From assembly GCA_019636735.1 (NCBI GenBank), contig JAHBWY010000003.1, positions 248,001 through 312,000 of the forward strand: a DNA stretch of 64,000 nt. The letters are read 5' to 3'. A program made the position numbers and the translations under genes. The stretch is from Phycisphaeraceae bacterium (GTDB lineage: Bacteria > Planctomycetota > Phycisphaerae > Phycisphaerales > SM1A02). Below the pieces are notes generated by a model. It worked only from the letters and a program-made list of their open reading frames with translations, did not search any database and was not told the DNA's origin. Shown here one piece after another: positions 18,339-28,215 of this stretch (positions are counted from its first letter, which is position 1; the number at the start of each line of letters is the position of its first letter).

Positions 18339-18707
18339 CCGTGGACAGGCGATCGCCCCCGGATGTCCCGGGCGAGGAAAGTCCGAACACGAAAGGACAC
18401 GGTGGTGGCTAACGGCCACCGGCTGCTGCTGAAGCCAGGGAAAGTGCCACAGAAATGACACCGCCCACGATCCTTCGGGGTCAGGCAAGGGTGAAATGGT
18501 GCGGTAAGAGCGCACCGCCCGGCCGGTGACGGCCGGGGCAGGGCAAACCCCACCGCGTGCAAGCGCAAGCAGTCCCAGCCGACTTGTCGGCACCTGTGGT
18601 CCGCAGGATGGGACGGGTCGCGTGCTTCGAGGTCGTCGGCAACGGCGGCCCAGAGAGAAATGATCGCCAGCCCCAAGTGGGCGACAGGATTCGGCTTATG
18701 TCCACAC
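18339..18707 (+). ncRNA. rnpB: RNase P RNA (bacterial type A)
   Basis: The catalytic RNA that trims 5' leaders from pre-tRNA. The universally conserved block GAGGAAAGTCCGAAC is at 18373-18387. Downstream come ACAGAAATGACACCGCC, the GGTAAGAGCGCACCG segment and, near the 3' end, ACAGGATTCGGCTTAT. The ends are set by the P1 helix: GTGGACA at 18341-18347 pairs exactly with TGTCCAC at 18699-18705. The length of about 370 bases fits type A. It is preceded by the rplU terminator and followed by its own hairpin. Confidence 0.95.
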
Positions 18708-18712
18708 CAGCC

Positions 18713-18740
18713 GCGACAGGCCACCACCTGTCGTGTTTCC
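18713..18740 (+). terminator. Probable terminator of rnpB
   Basis: CGACAGG (18714-18720), loop CCACCA, CCTGTCG (18727-18733), then TGTTTCC. A short but perfect 7-bp stem directly after the RNA's P1 helix; the U-tract is weak. Confidence 0.55.
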
Positions 18741-18959
18741 ACAGTTCGAATGCTCCCACTACAGGTCGTGGGCAGGGAAGTCCAGGAACCCCAAGGATCG
18801 TGTTCAGAAAGTTGAAACTTCTCCCCTTGCCAATTCCAATTCAGCGGGGAGAATCTTCCCCCGAATCCCCGCAAGCAGGAAGAAGGGCCAGCGCCACGGC
18901 CTCCTGCATGGACGCAGACGGCCGTAGTCCACAGCACGGATGAACCAAGGACCTCACCC

Positions 18960-19535
18960 ATGAACCTCGGATCGAAGACGACCACCCTTCAGACTTACTG
19001 CATGCTGCTCTACCGCAAGGCAGTTCATCCGGAGTTCTTCGGGATTGCCGGACGGAAGCAGATCGAACATGGCCTCTGCGAGTTCGAGGGGTGGATCTAC
19101 CGAGGCGGCCATACGGGGCGCCTCCAGATCGGCAATGTGTGTGTGTGTGAAGTCGTGATCGATCAGGCGAATCATCTACCCGATCGCGGCCTCGTCACGA
19201 CGCTGCCGTGTGCCGGGGAGCGCGACCACGAGGAGCGCTTCGGCGACCAGGTGCTGTACATGACCACCATCCAGACGGAGACGCTCTCGGAGCACCTCTA
19301 CCTGAGCACCTACAAGGAGATGGTGGCCCACGGACGCGAGAGCGACTCGATCACCACCGCGTGGATGGATGACTCCGGGCGCCCCAACCTTTCGCTGCTC
19401 GACATGCAGCGCTACCGGAACGAGATTCACATTCAGGGCTACCACCTCCGCAGCGATTGCGGCCTCGTGCTGCGAACACAGTCGATGTTCCAGTTGCTTG
19501 GAACCCAGTCGTCAGGTGCCGGTCCGGTCGCGTGA
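18960..19535 (+). CDS. Uncharacterised protein, DUF2617-like
   Basis: A 191-residue soluble protein with no known function. Segments 'MLLYRKAVHPEFFGIAGRKQ', 'FEGWIYRGGHTGRLQIGNV' and 'LPCAGERDHEERFGDQVLYM' followed by 'ETLSEHLYL' recall the DUF2617 family of planctomycetes and actinobacteria ('YGRALHPELF...'); this is from memory of the family pattern and not certain. It reads as a beta-rich domain followed by a helical end. The stop codon overlaps the GTG start of the uracil-DNA glycosylase gene by 4 bases, so the two are co-translated. About 220 bases without any recognised feature lie between rnpB's hairpin and this gene. Confidence 0.6.
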   Translation: MNLGSKTTTLQTYCMLLYRKAVHPEFFGIAGRKQIEHGLCEFEGWIYRGGHTGRLQIGNVCVCEVVIDQANHLPDRGLVTTLPCAGERDHEERFGDQVLYMTTIQTETLSEHLYLSTYKEMVAHGRESDSITTAWMDDSGRPNLSLLDMQRYRNEIHIQGYHLRSDCGLVLRTQSMFQLLGTQSSGAGPVA

Positions 19536-20452
19536 GTCACGCGGCACTTCCACGGAAGATCCTTCTCGAAGTCGACCTCGCCTTGGGTGTCGACTTCGTG
19601 CCTCGGCCCGGGACGGAGCCCGAGGAAGCCCCTCTTGCTGCGGCGCACGCAGGCGAGTCGAAGTTCGCGCGTCCAAGGGAGGCTCCATCGCCTCCTGTGC
19701 GAAGCCGCGGTCCCGAGCAGACTGTTGCAACTCCGACAGTGACTGACAGACGGGAGACGCGTCCAGCCGCTCCTCCGATGGTCGCGCTCTCCTTGGGGGA
19801 CGCGGTCACACCGGACTTTCCCACGCTTCGCCTCGAGGGGGAGTCAAACTCCGATGCGCTTGAGCGCCTTCGGCGCTTTCACGCTGAGCACTGCCCGCAC
19901 TGCACTCGAGTGAACACGCACCGCAACCTCGTCTTCGGAGAGGGCGACCCCGAAGCGTCCCTTGTCTTCGTCGGCGAAGCTCCAGGGGAGACGGAAGATG
20001 AACTCGGCCGCCCCTTCGTTGGTCGTGCTGGCCAGAAGCTCGATGAGATGATCGCGGCCATGGGCCTTGAGCGCGACTCGGTCTACATCGCGAACATCCT
20101 GAAGGCGCGGCCGCCCAACAATCGAACGCCGCTCCCCGACGAGGTCATGCGATGCGGGCCAACCCTGCTCCGGCAACTGGCGATCATCAGGCCGACGGCC
20201 ATCGTCGCGCTCGGTGCTCCCTCGACCAAGTTCCTTCTCGGAACCAGCGAAGGCATCACGCGAATCAGGGGGGTGTGGGCTCGGCTGACGCTGCCAGAGG
20301 AGATCGGTGGTGGCGAGATCGAGGTCATGCCCACCTTCCACCCCGCCTATCTCCTGCGAAACTACACGGTGGAGACAAGGAAGGCGGTCTGGTCCGACCT
20401 TCAGCATGTCATGCGGCGGCTGGAACTTCCGACTCCCAACACCGGCGGGTGA
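19532..20452 (+). CDS. Type 4 uracil-DNA glycosylase
   Basis: A 306-residue enzyme that removes uracil from DNA in base-excision repair. The first 105 residues are a non-conserved, Pro/Arg/Glu-rich extension. The catalytic domain then shows 'CPHC' (Cys121, Cys124), 'NLVFGEGDPEASLVFVGEAP' with motif GEAPGE at 149-154, 'GRPFVGRAGQKLDEM', 'NILKARPPNNRTPLPDEVMR' and the second active-site motif 'FHPAYLLRN'. Classical family-4 enzymes have four Fe-S cysteines; here the third position is Ala192 while Cys208 is kept. The start is the GTG overlapping the upstream stop (GTGA); an in-frame ATG farther upstream would lie inside the previous gene. Confidence 0.88.
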   Translation: MSHAALPRKILLEVDLALGVDFVPRPGTEPEEAPLAAAHAGESKFARPREAPSPPVRSRGPEQTVATPTVTDRRETRPAAPPMVALSLGDAVTPDFPTLRLEGESNSDALERLRRFHAEHCPHCTRVNTHRNLVFGEGDPEASLVFVGEAPGETEDELGRPFVGRAGQKLDEMIAAMGLERDSVYIANILKARPPNNRTPLPDEVMRCGPTLLRQLAIIRPTAIVALGAPSTKFLLGTSEGITRIRGVWARLTLPEEIGGGEIEVMPTFHPAYLLRNYTVETRKAVWSDLQHVMRRLELPTPNTGG

Positions 20453-20800
20453 GCCTCCGAGGTCGTATCCAAGATCACGCTCCGCCAGGAACCGCTATCG
20501 GACCACTCGTTGCCAATCGAACGATCGACAAAAAATTCTGCATCAGGCATGGAACCGATCTCGGGGGATCAGCGAATAGAGGGGTGTCAGACAGTTGACC
20601 TCATCTGACTGACATCAACCCTGCCCCCCACGAGGAGCCTGTCGCGGTCTCACGATCAGCGGCGGGCTCTTTTATTTTCGCTCCTATCGCCCGCAAGCCG
20701 GGATGCCGTTTTCGAACTTGCACTCGCCCGGGATCCTTGGGCCGCCAAAGCAGCGCCCCCTGCGTATCGGAACCCTTGCTCGAGCCCAGAAGTGCAGCGG
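20453..20800. other. Intergenic region between convergent uracil-DNA glycosylase and dtd genes
   Basis: About 350 bases without a credible protein gene. It holds an AT-rich patch (ACAAAAAATTCTG near 20530), a TTGACC box (20595-20600), a small imperfect repeat TGTCAG...CTGACA (20585-20613) and a clear plus-strand terminator. The combination could be a short non-coding transcript, but nothing recognisable was found. Confidence 0.4.
20635..20678 (+). terminator. Intrinsic terminator
   Basis: GAGCCTGTCGC (20635-20645) pairs with GCGGCGGGCTC (20659-20669) over 11 positions when two G-U pairs are allowed, followed by TTTTATTTT. It lies about 180 bases after the glycosylase stop, so it either ends that transcript late or serves a small RNA in between. 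Confidence 0.75.
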
Positions 20801-21277
20801 TCAGCTCGGCGTCGAGCGATCGGACACCGCCGCTGGCGATCGCAGGGGAATCGTGACCGGGCCGTCATTGATGAGTTCGAGTTCCATCTCGGCGCCGAAT
20901 CGACCGGTCTCGACTTCGAAGCCCTCCCGGCGAAGTCCGTCAATGACCTGATTCACAAGCGTTTCCCCCTCGGCAGGGGGCGCCGCACCGAGAAAGCTCG
21001 GCCTGTGTCCGCGGCTCGTGTCGGCGGCAAGCGTGAACTGGCTCACGATCAGCATGCCTCCGCCAAACTGGCGGCAGTCGAGGTTCATGCGCCCTTCGCC
21101 ATCGCGGAAGATTCGCAGTCCGGCGAGGCGACGGACCATCCACGCCGCGTCGCTCGCGGCATCTCCCTGTTCAGCGCAGAGCAGCACACAAAGGCCGGGG
21201 CCGATTCGACCGAGAAGGGCGCCATCTTCGCGCAGCCGGACCTCCGCGCGGCGCACACGCTGAACAACGGCGATCAT
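20801..21277 (-). CDS. dtd: D-aminoacyl-tRNA deacylase
   Basis: A 158-residue homodimeric proofreading enzyme that hydrolyses D-aminoacyl-tRNA (and glycyl-tRNA-Ala). It starts 'MIAVVQRVRRAEVRL' and has the catalytic 'SQFTLAADTSRGHRPSF' motif around residue 78. It ends with 'ELINDGPVTIPL', containing the chirality-checking Gly-Pro. Length is about 10 residues longer than usual. The ATG overlaps the stop of the upstream MEMO-family gene by 4 bases (ATGA), indicating translational coupling. Confidence 0.94.
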   Translation of the reverse strand: MIAVVQRVRRAEVRLREDGALLGRIGPGLCVLLCAEQGDAASDAAWMVRRLAGLRIFRDGEGRMNLDCRQFGGGMLIVSQFTLAADTSRGHRPSFLGAAPPAEGETLVNQVIDGLRREGFEVETGRFGAEMELELINDGPVTIPLRSPAAVSDRSTPS

Positions 21278-22488
21278 GCGTCGACGCCGACCCAGGCGAG
21301 CGCGGCGCAGGAGACGAGCGCAATCCGCTTCGGGTCGATCGACTGTCGATAATCGATGAGCTCCATGGTCGCGCCGGGACAGGCCGCGATCGCGGCGCTC
21401 ATCGCACCGACGCTGCACCATCGCGTGGAATTCTGGCTCTCGGCGATCGCCCGGATGAAGGCATCGCCGTCACCCCGCTCGAAGACCGCGAGCATCTCTC
21501 GGTCGTGTCGCTCGACTTCATCCTGCTGAAGTTCATCAACGGGCTTCTCATCGCCGAAGCCGGGTCCGACATGGCTCAGATCACACGAGGCCACAACGAG
21601 CGTTCGTCCAGGCAGCAACGCCACCACCTCCGCGAGCGCTGATCGAAACTCCGCAAAGCTCACGCGCGCGCCGTCGTCGGCCACCATCGGCGCATTCGGA
21701 TCGGGCACGAGCGCGGTCGTCACCGGCACACCGCCGAAGAGATGCTGAACCCATGGAAGATGGAGCTGCACCGAGTGCTCACCGACATGATCCATCTCGT
21801 CCTTGAGCAATCGCTCACCGAGCTTGGCAACCAGTCCGTCAACCAGCGCCGCATCAGGTTGCGCCACGCCGAACGGTGTGTCGAAGCCGAGGCGGCTCAT
21901 GACCACGCCGTCGCCCTGGCCGAAGTGATTGGTTCCGAGCACGATCACTCGCGCCGGCGAAGGCGCACCGACCCACGCTCGATAGGCCGCGGCGTAGATC
22001 TCACCGCCTCGTTCGGGATCAAGGTGCGGCGCCATGACTCCGATCACTCCACCGCCGAGTTCGGGATCCTCCGCCGCATCGAGAAGGGCACCGATCGCCG
22101 TTCGGCACGCATCGGCGTCCTCACCCCACATGCGAGTGATCGCACCGGGAAAACAGCCCGCCTCAGCGCAACGGCGGCGCAACGCGCTCTCGATGGTCGA
22201 AAAGGTTGGCCCCCACAGCATTCCGATCTCATCAAGCTTTGACGCGAGGTCCCGAAGCGGCACGATGGGAACCCCCAGTCGCGCCGAGATCTCATCGAGC
22301 GAGAACTGACCGTTGAAGTGCTCAACCACCGGCAGAATCTGCATGGGCAGCACGATCATCTGCTGAGCAATCATGCTGGGATCGCGCAATCCAACGAAGA
22401 CCTGTCCATCCCGTTCAACCGGCATGCGCTGGAAGGTCCGGATCTCGGGTCGCTCGATATGTTCGGGGAGTGGGGCGGTGTCGGCCAT
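21274..22488 (-). CDS. MEMO1-family protein (AmmeMemoRadiSam system protein B)
   Basis: A 404-residue protein. Residues from about 140 form the MEMO fold, related to class III extradiol dioxygenases: 'GGVIGVMAPHLDPERGGEIY', 'RVIVLGTNHFGQGDGVVMSR', 'DEMDHVGEHSVQLHLPWVQH' and 'LVVASCDLSHVGPGFG' keep the family's His positions. The first 130 residues form an extra helical domain ('QMIVLPMQILPVVEHFNGQF') reminiscent of a winged-helix, seen in some bacterial homologues. In the usual system MEMO is paired with an AMMECR1 protein and a radical SAM enzyme; neither is in this window. The start is the ATG opening 'MADTAPLPEH'; a longer frame upstream is low-complexity. Confidence 0.85.
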   Translation of the reverse strand: MADTAPLPEHIERPEIRTFQRMPVERDGQVFVGLRDPSMIAQQMIVLPMQILPVVEHFNGQFSLDEISARLGVPIVPLRDLASKLDEIGMLWGPTFSTIESALRRRCAEAGCFPGAITRMWGEDADACRTAIGALLDAAEDPELGGGVIGVMAPHLDPERGGEIYAAAYRAWVGAPSPARVIVLGTNHFGQGDGVVMSRLGFDTPFGVAQPDAALVDGLVAKLGERLLKDEMDHVGEHSVQLHLPWVQHLFGGVPVTTALVPDPNAPMVADDGARVSFAEFRSALAEVVALLPGRTLVVASCDLSHVGPGFGDEKPVDELQQDEVERHDREMLAVFERGDGDAFIRAIAESQNSTRWCSVGAMSAAIAACPGATMELIDYRQSIDPKRIALVSCAALAWVGVDA

Positions 22489-22639
22489 GACGGCGAGTGT
22501 ATGGGGGCTGCGCAAACCCGCGGAGGTTCCTTGATGGAGGATGTCGATACGCCGAAGTGACTTTGAGAATGATGACCTCGGGTTAGACTCGGAGTCCTGA
22601 TCAGGCATCTCATTTTTGGAGCGAGGAGCAACTGAAGTC

Positions 22640-24442
22640 ATGAGTCCCACCACCACCCTTCGAACCGTGATCGTGCCATCCATGGCGGTCCTTCTTCTCG
22701 GCGGCACGCTGATGGCCCAGCAGGGCGCGCCGGCCGGTGATCGCAAGCCCGGTGCCCGCCCCGACGATGGTGCCCGCTCACTGTCGCCGTCGGGTCCTTC
22801 GGCCCCGCGACAGGCGCCCACGCGAGGCGACATGTCGCCCACCCAGACCCAGCCCGGCGCGGCGAATGTCGCCCGCGATGTCACGGTTGGCGATGATCTC
22901 GATACCGCGGCGGTGCTTCGCTTCGAGCCTGCGGAACTCGATCTTGGTGAACTCGCGCCCGATCGATCGAAGTCCGGCATGGTGAAGATCGTCAACATCA
23001 GCGACCAGCCGGTGACCATCACGCGGGCCATCGCAAGCTGCGGCTGCACGACCCCGGTGTGGCCTCGCGATCCGATTCCGCCAGGCGGCAGTGGCGAAAT
23101 GGAGATCACGCTGAAGGCCGGTGCCAAGGCGGGCGTGACGCTCGTCAAGAATGTCACCTTGCAACTCGATGGCGGCCACGCTCCGGTGCGCTATGTCCTC
23201 CGCGGCACGGTGCCCGAGTATGTCCGCATTGCCCCTGACATCGTGGAAGCCCCCGGCAGCTCCGAGCGACCGGTCTCGAACATCATCACGCTCACCTCGG
23301 TTGACGGAACCCCGTTCCGCGTCACCTCGGTGACCCCTCCCATCATCATGACCGAGGATGCCCGGTCCGCCTCCGGAACCGCGGCGCTCGAGCACACGCT
23401 TCGAATCGACTGGGACAAGTGGACCGAAGCAGGTCGTCCGTTCCGCGCCCAGTTTGCGACCGATCATCCGAAGGCTTCGTCACTGGCCGCGATGATTCGA
23501 CGACCGATCGACCGCAGCATGGCGGCACAGGATCCTGACTCGCCGCTCTTCACTGGCAATCGTCCTCCGACGGCACCTGCGGCCCAGCGCCCCGCGCCGG
23601 CTGGAGTCGTCTTCGCCGCTCAGCGCGGCGATCGAGCCGAGGTCGAGCGTCGCCTGGCGGCTGGTGATGATCCAAACGCGCATGATCCGCAGAGCCTGCG
23701 CACCGCGCTGCACTGGGCTGCCCGAAACAACAATGTGGAGCTCATCGATGTGCTCCTTGAGAACGGCGCGGATGTTCGCGTCGTGGAGCGCATGGGCCGT
23801 CAGGCGCTCGCTCTTGCGGCCGAAAGCGGTTCGGTCGATGCCATGAACCGGCTGATCGCTGCGAAGGCAGATGTCAACGCCCGTGATGAGTACGGCGGAT
23901 CACCGGTGCTCTGGGCATCAGGTCTCGGTTCTCCCGAGGCGGTGCAACTGCTGATCGACGCCGGCGCGGATCCGAACATCCAGGACTCCAATGGCATGAC
24001 CCCGCTCATGTGGGCCGCCACGCTCGGCAATCCGCGGAGCGTTGCGGTGCTTGCATCGACCCCGGGCATCAGGCTCGATTCCGTCGATGTGATCTCGGCG
24101 GAGACGGCCCTCATGCGCGCGGCTCGCAACGGCAAGGCGGAGTCGGTGAAGATTCTCATCGACCACGGCGCCAAGGTTGACGCCAAGAACCAGCAGGGCA
24201 TGACCCCATTCCTCTTCGCCTGTGCGACCGGCAACCTCGATTCCGTGAAGGCCGTGCTTGAGGGCAAGCCGGACATCGCCGTGACCGATCCTCGCGGACG
24301 AAACGCCCTTGACTTCGCGTCGGCCCGCACCGAGACCGAAGGCAAGCGCATCGCCGAGTTCCTCTCCTCCGAACTCAAGCTCAAGCCCTCCGGCACCGTG
24401 GCGGCATCCCCAGCCAGCGGTGACGCAGCCAAGGGAAGTTGA
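22640..24442 (+). CDS. Exported DUF1573 domain-ankyrin repeat protein
   Basis: A 600-residue protein with a signal peptide (residues 1-27, 'VIVPSMAVLLLGGTLMAQ') and a Pro/Arg-rich spacer to about residue 90. A DUF1573/ASH-like immunoglobulin domain follows ('LDLGELAPDRSKSGMVKIVN', 'ITRAIASCGCTTPVWPRDPI', 'PPGGSGEMEITL'); the CGCTTP turn is diagnostic. From about residue 320 to 585 there are roughly seven ankyrin repeats ('TALHWAARNNNVELIDVLLE', 'NGMTPLMWAATLGNP' and others). Function is unknown, but both modules bind proteins, so an envelope scaffold is likely. The ATG is preceded by GAGGAG. A weak -35/-10 pair (TTGAGA 22563, TAGACT 22584) may drive it. A strong terminator follows. Confidence 0.82.
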   Translation: MSPTTTLRTVIVPSMAVLLLGGTLMAQQGAPAGDRKPGARPDDGARSLSPSGPSAPRQAPTRGDMSPTQTQPGAANVARDVTVGDDLDTAAVLRFEPAELDLGELAPDRSKSGMVKIVNISDQPVTITRAIASCGCTTPVWPRDPIPPGGSGEMEITLKAGAKAGVTLVKNVTLQLDGGHAPVRYVLRGTVPEYVRIAPDIVEAPGSSERPVSNIITLTSVDGTPFRVTSVTPPIIMTEDARSASGTAALEHTLRIDWDKWTEAGRPFRAQFATDHPKASSLAAMIRRPIDRSMAAQDPDSPLFTGNRPPTAPAAQRPAPAGVVFAAQRGDRAEVERRLAAGDDPNAHDPQSLRTALHWAARNNNVELIDVLLENGADVRVVERMGRQALALAAESGSVDAMNRLIAAKADVNARDEYGGSPVLWASGLGSPEAVQLLIDAGADPNIQDSNGMTPLMWAATLGNPRSVAVLASTPGIRLDSVDVISAETALMRAARNGKAESVKILIDHGAKVDAKNQQGMTPFLFACATGNLDSVKAVLEGKPDIAVTDPRGRNALDFASARTETEGKRIAEFLSSELKLKPSGTVAASPASGDAAKGS

Positions 24443-24501
24443 TCGCGAGAGCGTTCTCCCGCGGAGCCCGCGTCCGCGAGAGGGTCTCCAAAACCCGTCT
24501 C

Positions 24502-24535
24502 GAAGGCCCGCCCTTGCGGCGGGCCTTCGTTTTGG
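24502..24535 (+). terminator. Intrinsic terminator of the DUF1573-ankyrin gene
   Basis: GAAGGCCCGCC (24502-24512) pairs with GGCGGGCCTTC (24518-24528) across a short CTTGC loop, then GTTTTGG. An 11-bp perfect stem about 60 bases after the stop codon. Confidence 0.85.
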
Positions 24536-24644
24536 GGAGGCTGCACATCCAGACTCGGCGCGGAAGGTGACTCTCGGAGGGTGGCCCCTGAGCCGGCCGC
24601 AAGCCATTCACACCGAGCCATGACCTTGAACTCCCGGAGCTCCC

Positions 24645-26192
24645 ATGCCAGCAACCACAACCGCACCGTCCGCCACGACACCAGCCTCGCTCGGCAAGCT
24701 CTGTGACCTTGTTCGACAAGGCAAGCTCCTCGAAAGCAGCGCCGCCATTCTCGGCTGGGACCAGGAGACCATGATGCCTCCCGAGGGGGTCGAGCATCGC
24801 AGCCGCCAACTGGCCCAGTTGGCCAAGCTCGCGCATGGCATGCTGACTGACCCGAAGATCGGCGAGCTTCTCGCGAAGGCTGACACGGAGTGCGCCTCCC
24901 ATGACCCGCTCTCACGCGAGCGGGTGAATCTGCGGGAGATCCGCAGGGACTATGAGCGATCCGTGAAGCTTCCCGCAGATCTCGTGGAAGAGCTCGCCGA
25001 AGTGTCGAGCAAGGCGCAGCATGAGTGGGCCGAGGCGCGGCGTGACTCCGACTTCGCTCGCTTCCGCCCCTGGCTCGAGAAGATCGTGAAGCTCAATCGC
25101 CGAAAGGCCGAATGCTTCGGATGGGATCGAACTTCGGGCGAGCCGTGGGACGCGCTCTCCGACAGCTTCGAGCCCGGTTGCACCGCCCGCATGGTCGAAG
25201 GGGTTTTCACACCACTGCGCAAGCGACTGGTCGCGCTGCTTGACCGTGTCGACGGCGCCTCCAAGCGGCCATCCAACGCGTTCAACGATCACGAGCTTCC
25301 CATTGAGGCCCAGGAGCGCTTCTCACGCATGATCGCCGGGCGCATCGGCTTTGACTTCAATCGAGGGCGCCTCGATCGAAGCACCCATCCCTTCTGCGGT
25401 GGAAGTCACTGCCGCGATGTCCGCATGACCTCGCGCTATGCGCCGCGTTGCGTGCTCGACGGGCTTGGAAGCACCATGCACGAGTCGGGCCACGGCATGT
25501 ATGAACAGGGGCTTCTGCCCGAGTGGATCGGCCTTCCCATGGGCGAGGCGGTGTCGCTCTCGGTGCATGAGAGTCAGAGCCGCCTCTGGGAGAACCAGGT
25601 CGGGCGCTCGCAGGCATTCTGGCGCTGGTGCCATGGAACGCTGCCTGAGTTCTTCGGGTCGGCGTGCGACCGCTTCTCGCCGGAGGAGATCTATGGAGCT
25701 GCGAATCTCGTCGAACGAGGACTCATCCGAGTCGATGCCGACGAGGCGACCTACAACCTCCATGTGATCGTTCGCTTCACCATCGAGCGTCGCCTGCTTG
25801 ATGAGTCGCTGCCGGTCGCTGATCTGCCCCAGGCGTGGAATGAGCTCTACCGTGACATCGTTGGGGTGAAGGTGCCGGACGATCGGCGCGGTTGCCTCCA
25901 GGATGTGCACTGGAGCATGGGAGCGATCGGCTATTTCCCGACCTACACGCTGGGCACGCTCTACGCCGCCCAGTTCTTCGATGCAGCGCGACGCGACCTG
26001 CCCGGCCTCGAAGAAGGCTTTGCCCGCGGCGAGTTCGCCCCGCTCCTGGCGTGGCTTCGCACGCACATTCACTCGCAGGGACGCCGATATCTGCCTGAGG
26101 ACCTCTGCAAGGCCGTGACCGGCGCTACACTCTCCGCCGATCCGTTCATGCGCTACCTCGAAGGGAAGCTCGCACCGCTCTACGGTCTCTGA
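24645..26192 (+). CDS. Thermostable carboxypeptidase 1 (M32 family)
   Basis: A 515-residue zinc metallocarboxypeptidase (Taq type) that removes C-terminal residues from peptides in the cytoplasm. The zinc-binding 'TMHESGHGMYEQGL' (HEXXH) is near residue 280. The family-specific 'VHESQSRLWENQVGRSQAF' follows at about 305, supplying the third ligand, and 'YNLHVIVRFTIERRL' and 'YFPTYTLGTLYAAQFF' are standard. The N-terminal 'SAAILGWDQETMMPPEGVEH' matches the family's first block. Length is normal (about 500). It stands alone, 100 bases before typA. Confidence 0.95.
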   Translation: MPATTTAPSATTPASLGKLCDLVRQGKLLESSAAILGWDQETMMPPEGVEHRSRQLAQLAKLAHGMLTDPKIGELLAKADTECASHDPLSRERVNLREIRRDYERSVKLPADLVEELAEVSSKAQHEWAEARRDSDFARFRPWLEKIVKLNRRKAECFGWDRTSGEPWDALSDSFEPGCTARMVEGVFTPLRKRLVALLDRVDGASKRPSNAFNDHELPIEAQERFSRMIAGRIGFDFNRGRLDRSTHPFCGGSHCRDVRMTSRYAPRCVLDGLGSTMHESGHGMYEQGLLPEWIGLPMGEAVSLSVHESQSRLWENQVGRSQAFWRWCHGTLPEFFGSACDRFSPEEIYGAANLVERGLIRVDADEATYNLHVIVRFTIERRLLDESLPVADLPQAWNELYRDIVGVKVPDDRRGCLQDVHWSMGAIGYFPTYTLGTLYAAQFFDAARRDLPGLEEGFARGEFAPLLAWLRTHIHSQGRRYLPEDLCKAVTGATLSADPFMRYLEGKLAPLYGL

Positions 26193-26292
26193 GCCAGCCG
26201 AGCGCACTCGGCCATCATCACGACTCTCTTCCCCCCCCGGCCCCGGGATCTCCCGCGACCGTTCGCCTTCCTCAGAGTGAATCGACCTGCTC

Positions 26293-28149
<1,857 letters not shown>

Positions 28150-28215
28150 GGCCGCTGGTCGCCTCGTCGCCATGGCGCCCCGCGGACATCCGCTTTCTGC
28201 GATCCTTGTGCACGC

